In this document: in pieces, positions 1 to 6,859 of the stretch | How positions within the stretch are numbered: position 1 is the first letter of the stretch | Layout of the letters: every line of letters starts with the position of its first letter | NCBI GenBank assembly: GCA_019415435.1 | Contig: DXZE01000045.1 | Span: forward strand, 1-14,449 | From: Erysipelotrichaceae bacterium | GTDB taxonomy: Bacteria > Bacillota_I > Bacilli_A > Erysipelotrichales > Erysipelotrichaceae | Length of the DNA stretch: 14,449 nt | Reading direction: 5' to 3' | Made by a program: the position numbers and the translations under genes | The notes under the pieces: generated by a model | Seen by the model: the letters and a program-made list of their open reading frames with translations, nothing else | Databases searched by the model: none | What the model was told of the DNA's origin: nothing

Positions 1-944
1 ATCTGATTCCTTCTATCAATGATCTCGAACCACAGAGAAAAGGAAAACATTTTCCAAAGGTATTGATACTTGTTCCAACAAGAGAACTGGCTTTACAGGT
101 TTGTGATACAGCCAGAAAGCTTTTAAGTAACCGGGAAGGCATCCGCGTGATTCCATTAACAGGTGGAACGGATATAAAAAAACAGATCCATAGTTTTTCA
201 AAAGGATCGGACATCGTTGTAGGAACCCCTTCCCGTATACTGGATCATTTCCGCAGGCATACATTCAAGCCTAAGGAATGTAAAAAGCTTGTTCTTGATG
301 AAGCAGATGAGATGCTCAGCATGGGCTTTGAAGAAGATGTAGAAAAGATTATCGATTTATTACCATCACATCAGACATTACTGTTCAGTGCAACCTGGAA
401 TCAGAATGTAAAAAGACTGGCTGAACATATCTTAAAAGATCCTTTACATGTACAGATTCAGGAAGAAACATATTTGAAACAGGACATTCATTACTTTGAA
501 GTCATTGTAAGTGAAAAAGAAAAGATCGATGTTCTGAAGAAGATAATTCCATCTCATAAACAGACTCTGATCTTTACCAATACAAGAAAGACAGCTGACT
601 ATGTCACAGATCTCTTAGTGAAATATCACTATAAAGCTGCCTATATTCACTCTGAGATGGATTATGGTATCCGTAAAAAGAATATGCAATTATTCCGGGA
701 TAATAAAATACAGATCTTATGTGCTACCGGTGTAGCGGAAAGAGGTATTGATATCCCTGCTGTATCCAATGTCATTCTCTATGATCTTCCTGATACAAAA
801 GAAGAACTGATTCATCGTACAGGCAGAACTGCAAGACATTTCCATAAAGGTGATGCCTATATACTGGTAACTCCAAAAGAGTATGAATCTTATCAGCTAA
901 ACAGATTATTCAAAGATATACAGACTGTGCGTTTTCATAAATAA
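1..944 (+). CDS. DEAD-box ATP-dependent RNA helicase, 5' end outside the window
   Basis: This is the C-terminal part of a superfamily 2 RNA helicase that unwinds RNA with ATP in the cytoplasm. The frame is open from the first bases of the window, so the TTG at 63 is internal and not the start. Motifs appear in family order: PTRELA (Ia), the LTGG element, TPSR (Ib), DEAD (II, near 294-309), SAT (III, near 390), LIFTNT (IV), ATGVAERGIDIP (V) and HRTGRTAR (VI). The Q motif and Walker A are missing only because the sequence begins after them. The protein ends about 30 residues after motif VI, with no basic or RRM-like tail as found in CshA or DbpA, so it is a minimal-core helicase. Which helicase it is (cold-shock, ribosome assembly or decay) cannot be told. 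It has no T-rich terminator of its own strand directly after the stop. The family is certain; the gene symbol is left open. Confidence 0.95.
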   Translation, partial: LIPSINDLEPQRKGKHFPKVLILVPTRELALQVCDTARKLLSNREGIRVIPLTGGTDIKKQIHSFSKGSDIVVGTPSRILDHFRRHTFKPKECKKLVLDEADEMLSMGFEEDVEKIIDLLPSHQTLLFSATWNQNVKRLAEHILKDPLHVQIQEETYLKQDIHYFEVIVSEKEKIDVLKKIIPSHKQTLIFTNTRKTADYVTDLLVKYHYKAAYIHSEMDYGIRKKNMQLFRDNKIQILCATGVAERGIDIPAVSNVILYDLPDTKEELIHRTGRTARHFHKGDAYILVTPKEYESYQLNRLFKDIQTVRFHK

Positions 945-967
945 AAAATCTCTTCATAAACAGAGAT
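943..967 (-). terminator. Rho-independent terminator for the decayed minus-strand locus
   Basis: A perfect 6-bp stem (ATCTCT at 948-953 with AGAGAT at 962-967) and an 8-base loop are followed on the minus strand by a run of six T (943-948). The T run lies only on the minus side, so it serves transcripts arriving from 976-1477. It touches the stop codon of the convergent helicase gene. Confidence 0.6.
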
Positions 968-975
968 CAGATATA

Positions 976-1074
976 CTAATAACGCAGGATACGTCTTGTG
1001 ATGAGATCACAGATCAGACCGCATCCAAGTGACAGTATCGCAACGGATACACCAACCAGAACTAATAAATCCAT
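976..1074 (-). CDS. Possible 32-residue single-pass membrane peptide
   Basis: An ATG-to-TAG frame of 32 residues begins MDLLVLVGVSVAIL, continues with a Cys-containing hydrophobic stretch to about residue 24, and ends with a short basic tail (TRRILRY). This layout, one hydrophobic helix followed by a positive C-terminus, is that of small Firmicute membrane peptides, including holin-like and type I toxin peptides. No sequence relative is recognised with certainty. It begins 19 bases after the TAA of the broken lipoprotein and ends 8 bases before a terminator facing the same way, so it could be the last cistron of that transcript. Against it: no clear Shine-Dalgarno site precedes the ATG, and it lies where the 3' end of a decayed gene would be. 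It could be chance coding in a relic. Confidence 0.3.
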   Translation of the reverse strand: MDLLVLVGVSVAILSLGCGLICDLITRRILRY

Positions 1075-1093
1075 ACGGCTTAATATAATCAAA

Positions 1094-1477
1094 TTAATCT
1101 GATGCCACATCTTCATATTCCCCTTTATCGACATCTACCTTAGCATTCAGCTTTGTGACAGTATCTGTATCTGAATGAGCACTGACTTTATTCAATACAT
1201 CCGCTATATCCAGATATTTCTTCAATACATCATCTCTTACAATCGGTGCCAGGTTATATGGCCATACATGCTTGTCATTTTCATAAACAAGATTGGCAAT
1301 ATATGTACCTCACTGGTCTACATCTTCAATACCGGTCTTTACTTCCATATCTGGTTCTGCTGAAGCAGATGGTGCTGTGGAAGCTGTGGCTGTTGTTGTA
1401 CTGGCGGCAGTGCTGCTGTTAGCAGGACAGCCTGCCAAGAGTAATGCTGCAGAAGCAATCAATACTGATTTAAGCAT
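1094..1477 (-). pseudogene. Remnant of an OpuAC/OpuCC-type glycine betaine/choline-binding lipoprotein
   Basis: From ATG at 1477 the frame encodes a lipoprotein signal (MLKSVLIASAALLLAGC, lipidated Cys17), then a Ser/Thr/Ala-rich linker, and stops at an in-frame TGA (1310-1312) after 55 residues. The same frame then continues without a shift to TAA at 1094-1096. The second part contains DKHVWPYNLAPIVRDDVLKK and later KLNAKVDVDK, which match the last ~70 residues of OpuCC/OpuAC substrate-binding proteins (family pattern: DDK.FFPPY..APvvR.dvL.ky, then LN..VD). An intact family member has about 270 residues after the signal, so roughly 200 residues are missing and the N- and C-termini are fused. 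The usual last ~10 residues after the DVA element are missing too. The linked permease and ATPase genes are not in the window. The signal half could still yield a 55-residue lipopeptide. The family call rests on remembered motifs; a small intact lipoprotein with one nonsense mutation is the alternative. Confidence 0.75.
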
Positions 1478-1516
1478 ATGTTTTTCTCTTTACTGTCGCA
1501 TCCGATATTTGTAGAT

Positions 1517-1547
1517 ACAATACAGTGTCTGTTTCGACACTTGTCAA
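1517..1547 (-). promoter_or_regulatory. Promoter with a dyad operator inside the -35/-10 spacer
   Basis: On the minus strand a consensus -35 TTGACA (1547-1542) is followed 19 bases later by TATTGT (1522-1517). A 17-base spacing would instead give TGTATT. Within the spacer lies a perfect 6-bp inverted repeat, AGTGTC at 1524-1529 and GACACT at 1536-1541, separated by six bases. A dyad filling an over-long 19-base spacer is the layout of MerR-family activator promoters; a repressor operator would also fit. It lies 40 bases upstream of the broken lipoprotein gene and is the only promoter visible for it. Confidence 0.5.
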
Positions 1548-1553
1548 TAGATC

Positions 1554-1587
1554 AAAAGAAAAAAAGACAATCTTTTTCAAGACTGTC
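1554..1587 (-). terminator. Terminator of the two-component operon, overlapping the kinase stop codon
   Basis: On the minus strand GACAGTCTT pairs with AAGATTGTC (9 bp with one G-U) around a GAAA tetraloop, followed by TTTTTTTC and four more T. The kinase stop codon TGA (1579-1577) sits at the end of the left arm and start of the loop, so the hairpin begins within the last codons of the gene. Confidence 0.85.
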
Positions 1588-3022
1588 CTTTATGAGAAAC
1601 GATCTGTAATTCAAACCAGAATGTAGATCCTTTTCCTTTGCCATCAGACTGTACGCCATATTGAGCTCCATGCATCTCCAGTATCTGTCTTGCAATCGCA
1701 AGACCAATACCAGAACCATTAGATACTCTGACATGTTTCTTGTCTACTTTATAATAACGGTCCCAGACATTAGGAAGATCCTTCTTTTCAATACCTTCGC
1801 CAAAGTCCCTGACACTGATACGAACTGCCTGTTTATGCATTTCTTCGGCAATGACAACATGCTTGGCATCACCGCCATAGTTAATGGCATTGGTTATAAA
1901 GTTATTAAATACCTGTTCTATACGGCTTCTGTCCGCATGAACAGTGATCTCTCCGAGAAGATTTGTTTCAAAATTGAAACCTTCCTTCATACGGTAGACA
2001 TCATATTTCTTTAACTGATTCTGGATTAAACCGGTGATATCAAAGTCTTCCATATGCATAGTAATTCGGTTATCTTCCATTCTGGAAAGATCCAGTAAAT
2101 CATTAACCAGATTATTCAGACGCTTGGATTCATCTACAATAACCTTGATATTCTCATCCGTCTTCTCTTCCGGAAGATCAATCATCATCTCACCATAACC
2201 GCTGATCATGGTTAGTGGAGTTCTGAGGTCATGCGATACGTTACTGATCAGATCTCGCTTTGCCTTATCTGCCTTGCGGATATCTTCTGCCGCATTGGTT
2301 AAAGTAGTATTTAACTCCACAGCTTCCTGATACCGGTTGGTTTTCGGATCAATATGATATTCACCCTGTGGTAAGGTTTTGGCAGCACTGTTGATTTCCA
2401 CAAGCGGGTTAGCAATCTGACGATACAGTATTAGTGTCAGAATAATGATAGAAACAATTAAGAAGACACCAATATAGATCATCTGTGATGTTAATGTCGT
2501 GATTGTTGCATTCAATGGAGATACATTGGCACTGACCATAATCACTGCCCCTGCCCCGGATGTATTGACAATCTGGGTATAAACAATACTTGAGAAACTG
2601 TCACTGGTTTTTTTGACACCAGGTACAGAGACCTGCTGCTGCTGTACTTTGGCAAGATACGTGCCATCACTACTGGAAGCGGCTTCAGCTATATAGGCAG
2701 CTCTCTGGTCGGCAGACATACTGTACAGAATACATCCCCTGCTGCCCATGGATGATTCACTTGTACCTAAGGAACTATCCTGATACACCATGATACATGT
2801 ATCAGACTGGTTCTGCATACGGCTCACAAAATCATCAAAGTTATCTGTTTCAAGACCCTCACGGATACTGTTAGAGACATCTTTTACTGCCCGGATACGG
2901 CTTGCCTCATACATTGGCTGTAACAGAACAACCTGAAACAGGAAGATAACAGCTATGACCAATACTGCAAAGATAGCAAGATATCTGGCTATTTTCCATT
3001 TCAGACTAATCTGCTTTTTCAA
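1577..3022 (-). CDS. Membrane sensor histidine kinase (HisKA/HATPase_c)
   Basis: A 481-residue sensor kinase that should autophosphorylate and pass phosphate to the regulator encoded just upstream. Order of parts: transmembrane helix ~13-35, extracellular sensor region ~36-180, second helix ~181-200, HAMP-like linker ~200-255, HisKA box with the phospho-acceptor His264 in NVSHDLRTPL, N box around Asn374 (NNFITNAINYG), G1 DFGEGI (406-411), F-box DRYYKVD and G2 GSGIGLAIAR (436-445). The sensor region has two cysteines (76 and 97) that could pair and a QQQQ tract (127-130); it does not show a sensor family I know. The start is TTG at 3022, 17 bases inside the regulator gene; the next Met (38) would remove the first helix, so TTG is preferred. 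The overlap implies translational coupling. It resembles PhoR/ResE-type kinases in domain order, but the signal cannot be inferred. Confidence 0.95.
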   Translation of the reverse strand: MKKQISLKWKIARYLAIFAVLVIAVIFLFQVVLLQPMYEASRIRAVKDVSNSIREGLETDNFDDFVSRMQNQSDTCIMVYQDSSLGTSESSMGSRGCILYSMSADQRAAYIAEAASSSDGTYLAKVQQQQVSVPGVKKTSDSFSSIVYTQIVNTSGAGAVIMVSANVSPLNATITTLTSQMIYIGVFLIVSIIILTLILYRQIANPLVEINSAAKTLPQGEYHIDPKTNRYQEAVELNTTLTNAAEDIRKADKAKRDLISNVSHDLRTPLTMISGYGEMMIDLPEEKTDENIKVIVDESKRLNNLVNDLLDLSRMEDNRITMHMEDFDITGLIQNQLKKYDVYRMKEGFNFETNLLGEITVHADRSRIEQVFNNFITNAINYGGDAKHVVIAEEMHKQAVRISVRDFGEGIEKKDLPNVWDRYYKVDKKHVRVSNGSGIGLAIARQILEMHGAQYGVQSDGKGKGSTFWFELQIVSHKGQS

Positions 3023-3683
3023 AGCGGTAACCTACGCCTCTCAATGTGACAATATACTTGGCATAATCACCAAGGTTTTTACGCAATAATTTGATATGGG
3101 TATCCAGGGTTCTGTCATCGCCAAAGAAATCATAGCCCCAGACATTCTGTAATAGCTGTTCTCTGGTTAAGGCAATACCTGCATTCTTGGCAAGATAGGC
3201 TAATAGATCATATTCCTTTGGAGATAACTGAATGCGTTCTCCATTGATTGTGACCGTACGGGCAGAAAAATCAATGACCATCTGATCAACTGTCATCTTG
3301 TCTTCTTTACCGGCATTTGGATGTGTACGCTTTAAGATCGCATGAACACGCATCATCAATTCCTTGGAGGAAAACGGCTTGACGACATAGTCATCGACGC
3401 CTACATCAAAGCCATGGATCTTGTCATACTCTTCACCTAATGCACTGAGCATGATAAACGGCATATCCGGTTTTGTCTTCTTGATTTCCTTAACTGCTGA
3501 AAAGCCATCCAGTTCCGGCATCATGACATCCATGATCACAAGATCATAGTCATTCTTTTCACACTTTTCGACTGCCTCCATGCCGTCACCAGCTTCATGA
3601 GTTTCAAAGCCTTCATGTCTGGCATATTTTGTAATCATGGAACGGATTTTTTCTTCGTCATCAACTATCAGTATCTTCGTCAT
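3006..3683 (-). CDS. OmpR/PhoB-family response regulator
   Basis: A 225-residue DNA-binding regulator. The receiver domain (1-120) has the acidic pair Asp8-Asp9, phospho-acceptor Asp52 in IMDVMMPELDG, Ser80 in MLSA and Lys102 in VVKPFSSKEL. The C-terminal winged helix (~130-223) has LSPKEYDLLAYLAKNAG, LTREQLLQNVWGYDF, the recognition helix around RTLDTHIKLLRKNL, and the closing TLRGVGYRFE. The ATG is preceded by GAGGGTG at a normal distance. The gene lies 56 bases after the Mrp ATPase gene and overlaps the partner kinase. A weak -10-like TATACT lies in that 56-base gap, so it may have its own promoter, but no terminator separates it from the Mrp gene. The target genes are unknown. Confidence 0.95.
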   Translation of the reverse strand: MTKILIVDDEEKIRSMITKYARHEGFETHEAGDGMEAVEKCEKNDYDLVIMDVMMPELDGFSAVKEIKKTKPDMPFIMLSALGEEYDKIHGFDVGVDDYVVKPFSSKELMMRVHAILKRTHPNAGKEDKMTVDQMVIDFSARTVTINGERIQLSPKEYDLLAYLAKNAGIALTREQLLQNVWGYDFFGDDRTLDTHIKLLRKNLGDYAKYIVTLRGVGYRFEKAD

Positions 3684-3739
3684 AGTTTCACCCTCACAAG
3701 AAGTATAGTACCTGTGCTGCGTGAATTTTAAGTGAAGAA

Positions 3740-4564
3740 TCAGAAATTTTCTACGGCATCTGCGGCTGGTTTTAATTCTTCTACTTCAAGATCTTCAATC
3801 TTACCTGCATCTGCAGCTTCTGAAATCTCTGGATCTAACGGGATACTGGCAAGAACAGGCAGATGGAATTCATCGGCAATCTCAGCTAAATGAGACTTAC
3901 CGAATACTTCAATCTTTTCACCACAATGCGGGCATTTGACATAGCTCATGTTTTCAATAAGTCCAATGACTTTGATATTCATCTTTTCAGCCATATTGAT
4001 TGCTTTTTTTACAACCATACCAGCAAGCTCTTGAGGAGAAGTGACAACGACAATGCCATCTAATGGAATAGACTGGAAAGCTGTTAACGGTACATCAGAT
4101 GTTCCCGGCGGCATATCAACAAACATATAGTCCACATTATCCCAGATGACATCTGTATAGAACTGCTTGAGAATATTAGCGACCATCGGTCCTCTCCAGA
4201 TAACCGGTGTATCATCTGAATCCAGAATCATATTAGTTGTGATAACCTGGATTCCCTTAGGGGATACATATGGATAGATATACTTTCCATCTCCTGTTGC
4301 AGGTTCATGAATACCAAATGCCTTACCCTGAGATGGACCTGTAATATCACCGTCCAGAACAGCTGTACGATGTCCTCTGCGCATCATTTCTGATGCTAAC
4401 ATACTTGTCACAAAGGACTTACCGACACCACCTTTGCCTGAAACAACACCGATAATCTTCTTTACAGAAGATTTCTCATTCAGATCAATATGAAACGGAT
4501 CTTTTTCCGGCATATGAAAACCGTAATCTTCAGGTGTTTTTCCTTTTGCGTTTCTTTCACTCAT
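3740..4564 (-). CDS. mrp: Mrp/NBP35-type iron-sulfur cluster carrier P-loop ATPase
   Basis: A 274-residue cytoplasmic ATPase of the Mrp/ApbC family, which holds and delivers Fe-S clusters to client proteins. Visible elements are the deviant Walker A VSGKGGVGKS (41-50), the switch region FVDMPPGTSDVPLTAFQSI, and the CPHC pair (in YVKCPHCGEKIEVFGKSH) that in this family bridges a cluster between two subunits. A DUF59 N-terminal domain is absent; the first 34 residues are a short polar leader. The frame is open 45 bases further upstream, but ATG 4564 (MSERNAKG) is preceded by GAGGT at a good distance and gives the usual family N-terminus, so I use it. It is divergent from purA, 138 bases away, and followed by the two-component pair. 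Membership in the MinD/ParA superfamily alone is excluded by CPHC and the MPPGTSD element. Confidence 0.92.
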   Translation of the reverse strand: MSERNAKGKTPEDYGFHMPEKDPFHIDLNEKSSVKKIIGVVSGKGGVGKSFVTSMLASEMMRRGHRTAVLDGDITGPSQGKAFGIHEPATGDGKYIYPYVSPKGIQVITTNMILDSDDTPVIWRGPMVANILKQFYTDVIWDNVDYMFVDMPPGTSDVPLTAFQSIPLDGIVVVTSPQELAGMVVKKAINMAEKMNIKVIGLIENMSYVKCPHCGEKIEVFGKSHLAEIADEFHLPVLASIPLDPEISEAADAGKIEDLEVEELKPAADAVENF

Positions 4565-4647
4565 TCTTATTACCTCACATTCATCTGATATTTTAACATA
4601 GGGAATCATTTTATCAGTAACATATGCAACAAAGCTAGATTTTACCT

Positions 4648-4694
4648 GTTATTGATCTGCCTCTGGTGGTATGATTTACACGTTGTTTAAGGAG
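4648..4694 (+). promoter_or_regulatory. purA promoter (extended -10) and ribosome-binding site
   Basis: TATGAT at 4670-4675 is preceded by TGG, forming a TGn extended -10. A weak GTTATT (4648-4653) lies 16 bases before it as a possible -35. AAGGAG at 4689-4694 sits eight bases before the purA ATG. I see no purine riboswitch or paired PurBox in the 138 bases between the mrp and purA starts. Confidence 0.45.
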
Positions 4695-4702
4695 ATATAT
4701 AT

Positions 4703-5989
4703 ATGTCTGGTTATGTAGTAGTGGGTTCACAATGGGGAGATGAAGGTAAAGGCAAAGTCGTTGACCTTCTCGGTACGCATGTTGACATGGTAGTAAGATT
4801 CCAGGGCGGCAATAACGCTGGTCATACTGTTGTAGTCAATGGTCATAAGACTGTTTTGCATCTGTTGCCTTCCGGAATTTTAAATACACATGCATTATGT
4901 GTGATTGGTCCTGGGGTTGTAGTGAATCCATTTGTACTCTTTGAAGAATGCGATCAGTTAAAGGCACAGGGATTAACATTAGACCATTTGAGAATATCCG
5001 ATCGTGCACATCTGTTAATGCCATATCATGTCCGTCTGGATGAATTAATTGAAGCGCGCGGCGGCAAATATAAAGTCGGTACAACCAAGAATGGTATTGG
5101 TCCATGTTATGCGGACAAGTATTCCAGAATTGGATTAAGAGTATGTGATCTTGCGGATTGGGATGTATTCAAAGAGAAGTTAAAGTCTACTCTTGAAATC
5201 AAGAATGCCGAGATTGTCAAAGTGTATGGTGGTGAACCATTTGACTATGATGAAATGGTTTCCCAGTTTGAAAAGATCAGAGAAAGAATGTTACCGATGA
5301 TCACAGACAGTGTGGATCTTGTAAATAAGTATCTTGATGAAGACAAGATGGTCTTATTTGAAGGCGCACAGGCTAACATGCTGGACATTAACTATGGAAC
5401 CTATCCATTTGTTACATCTTCTTCCCCTACTTCTGCAGGTGTATGTGAGGGTGCCGGTGTCGCTCCGCAGAAGCTTAACAGAATTATCGGTATTGCCAAG
5501 GCATATTCTACAAGAGTTGGTGAAGGGCCATTCGTAACCGAACTGTTAGATGAAACAGGAGAAAAGTTACGTAAGAAAGGTTCTGAATATGGAGCTACTA
5601 CAGGCAGACCAAGAAGATGCGGATGGCTGGACTTACCGGTTATCAAACAGGCATGCCGCTTAAATGGCTTAACAGACATTGCAATGACAAAGATTGATAT
5701 CCTGACTGGTTTTGATAAGATTCCGGTATGCACAGGCTATGAGATTGATGGTAAGGAATATGATGCAGTACCTGCATCTTTAAAGGTTTATGCAAAGGCT
5801 AAGCCAATCTGGAAGGTATTTGATGGCTGGACTGAGGATATCTCCAATGTCAGAAAGTTTGAAGATCTCCCGGTTAATTGTCAGAAATATATTGAATTTG
5901 TGGAAGAATATACAGGTGTTCCTGTATCTCTTGTCTCTGTATCTCCTGAAAGAGAAGGAAACATTATCCGCAAACCATTACTGAAGTAA
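4703..5989 (+). CDS. purA: Adenylosuccinate synthetase
   Basis: PurA joins IMP and aspartate with GTP to make adenylosuccinate, the first committed step from IMP to AMP, in the cytoplasm. The 428-residue length is normal for the bacterial enzyme. The GTP-binding loop GSQWGDEGKGK (8-18) contains the catalytic Asp13, and His41 lies in QGGNNAGHTVV. IMP-site elements GTTKNGIGPCYADK and the TSSSPTSAGVCEGAG segment are present, as are TTGRPRRCGWLD and the C-terminal SVSPEREGNI. The ATG follows AAGGAG with eight bases between. A strong hairpin terminator lies four bases after the stop. purB, the next enzyme of the same branch, lies convergent 870 bases away, with cutC between. Confidence 0.98.
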   Translation: MSGYVVVGSQWGDEGKGKVVDLLGTHVDMVVRFQGGNNAGHTVVVNGHKTVLHLLPSGILNTHALCVIGPGVVVNPFVLFEECDQLKAQGLTLDHLRISDRAHLLMPYHVRLDELIEARGGKYKVGTTKNGIGPCYADKYSRIGLRVCDLADWDVFKEKLKSTLEIKNAEIVKVYGGEPFDYDEMVSQFEKIRERMLPMITDSVDLVNKYLDEDKMVLFEGAQANMLDINYGTYPFVTSSSPTSAGVCEGAGVAPQKLNRIIGIAKAYSTRVGEGPFVTELLDETGEKLRKKGSEYGATTGRPRRCGWLDLPVIKQACRLNGLTDIAMTKIDILTGFDKIPVCTGYEIDGKEYDAVPASLKVYAKAKPIWKVFDGWTEDISNVRKFEDLPVNCQKYIEFVEEYTGVPVSLVSVSPEREGNIIRKPLLK

Positions 5990-5992
5990 TAC

Positions 5993-6016
5993 AATGGCAC
6001 ATCATGTGCCATTTTT
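5993..6016 (+). terminator. purA terminator, placed between purA and cutC
   Basis: AATGGCACA (5993-6001) and TGTGCCATT (6005-6013) form a perfect 9-bp stem around a 3-base loop, followed by T residues to 6016. It begins four bases after the purA stop and ends 12 bases before the cutC ATG, so cutC must rely on readthrough or on a promoter inside purA. Confidence 0.8.
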
Positions 6017-6028
6017 ATGAGGTGAACT

Positions 6029-6808
6029 ATGATTACAATTGAAATCTGTGCAGGCAGCGTAAAGGATGTTATCACTGCTTCAAAGTTCAAAGAAGTTAAC
6101 AGAATAGAATTAAACTGTGCTTTGGAATCAGGTGGTCTGACACCTTCCTTGCAAACCTTCTTATTAGCAAAGAAATACTCTGATAAGAAGATCATCTGTA
6201 TGGTAAGACCAAGAAGTGCTGGTTTTATTTACAATGATATTGAAAAAGAATGCATGTTTAAGGATGCGGAAACATTCTTAAAAGAAGGTGCGGATGGCAT
6301 TGTCTTTGGAAGTTTAAACAAAGATCATACCGTAGATGAAGCATTTACCGAAAAAATGGTTACATTAATACATTCTTTTCATAAAGAAGCTGTATTCCAT
6401 AAAGCCTTTGATGAAACAAAAGATCCCTTTAAAGCAATGCATACATTAATTGATCTTCATGTGGACAGGATATTAACCAGCGGTACGAAACCAGACTGTA
6501 CAGAAGGATCAGATATCATTGCAAAGCTTATCAAAGAATCAGATCACAAGATTCAGATTCTGCCTGGCGGCGGTATAACCGCAGATAATGTTTTAAGCAT
6601 TCTGCATAAAACCGGTTGTGATCAGTTTCATATGAGTGCCAAGTCGTATCTGGATGATAATGGTTCTTATCCGGTTGTCGATGCCAATAACATACAGAAG
6701 GTTTTAGCAAAGCTGAACTATAAGCCAAAGCCTTCTTTAACAGGTGAAGATATTGCTATGTTAAAGAATGATCATTATGAATCTTATTGGGATGATAATG
6801 ACGATTAA
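6029..6808 (+). CDS. cutC: CutC-family TIM-barrel protein (copper homeostasis family)
   Basis: A 259-residue cytoplasmic protein of the CutC family, named for copper tolerance in E. coli but of unsettled biochemical role. Family elements are IEICAGSV at the N-terminus (strand 1), RIELNCALESGGLTPS, the VRPRSAGF segment, HKAFDE, RILTSG and the phosphate-binding-like ILPGGGI near 180. The last ~40 residues (after FHMSAKS) are a polar extension ending in Asp-rich residues, typical of the family end. GAGGTG at 6020-6025 precedes the ATG. It lies 39 bases after purA but beyond that gene's terminator, and no copper gene is nearby, so the context neither supports nor excludes a copper role. The family call is firm; the function is not. 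Confidence 0.9.
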   Translation: MITIEICAGSVKDVITASKFKEVNRIELNCALESGGLTPSLQTFLLAKKYSDKKIICMVRPRSAGFIYNDIEKECMFKDAETFLKEGADGIVFGSLNKDHTVDEAFTEKMVTLIHSFHKEAVFHKAFDETKDPFKAMHTLIDLHVDRILTSGTKPDCTEGSDIIAKLIKESDHKIQILPGGGITADNVLSILHKTGCDQFHMSAKSYLDDNGSYPVVDANNIQKVLAKLNYKPKPSLTGEDIAMLKNDHYESYWDDNDD

Positions 6809-6817
6809 ATAAAGAAT

Positions 6818-6854
6818 GCCCGGTATATGTCCTGATGCAGGATGTATACCGGGT
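6818..6854. terminator. Composite bidirectional terminator between cutC and purB
   Basis: An outer perfect 9-bp stem (CCCGGTATA 6819-6827 with TATACCGGG 6845-6853, extended by a G-T pair) encloses a symmetric TG/TG internal loop, an inner 5-bp stem (TCCTG with CAGGA) and a 3-base loop. T-rich stretches follow on both strands. It lies 9 bases after the cutC stop and 5 bases after the purB stop, so it can end both convergent transcripts. Confidence 0.85.
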
Positions 6855-6859
6855 ATTGT

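Noticed and set aside
1310..1312. In-frame TGA read as tryptophan or selenocysteine
   Set aside because: Other genes here end in TGA (the histidine kinase, the NifX-like gene, mrp) and use TGG for Trp, so the standard code applies. No stable hairpin like a SECIS follows the codon, and the family has no Sec at this place.
2633..2646. CTG trinucleotide run in the kinase gene as a phase-variable repeat
   Set aside because: Only about four units, coding for four Gln in frame; changes in unit number would not shift the frame.
4565..4702. Purine riboswitch or paired PurBox between mrp and purA
   Set aside because: I found neither the purine aptamer core nor paired CCGAAC elements; only an extended -10 promoter and a ribosome site.
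5401..5733. 110-residue minus-strand ORF inside purA
   Set aside because: It lies entirely inside the strongly conserved purA frame without start signals; a shadow frame.
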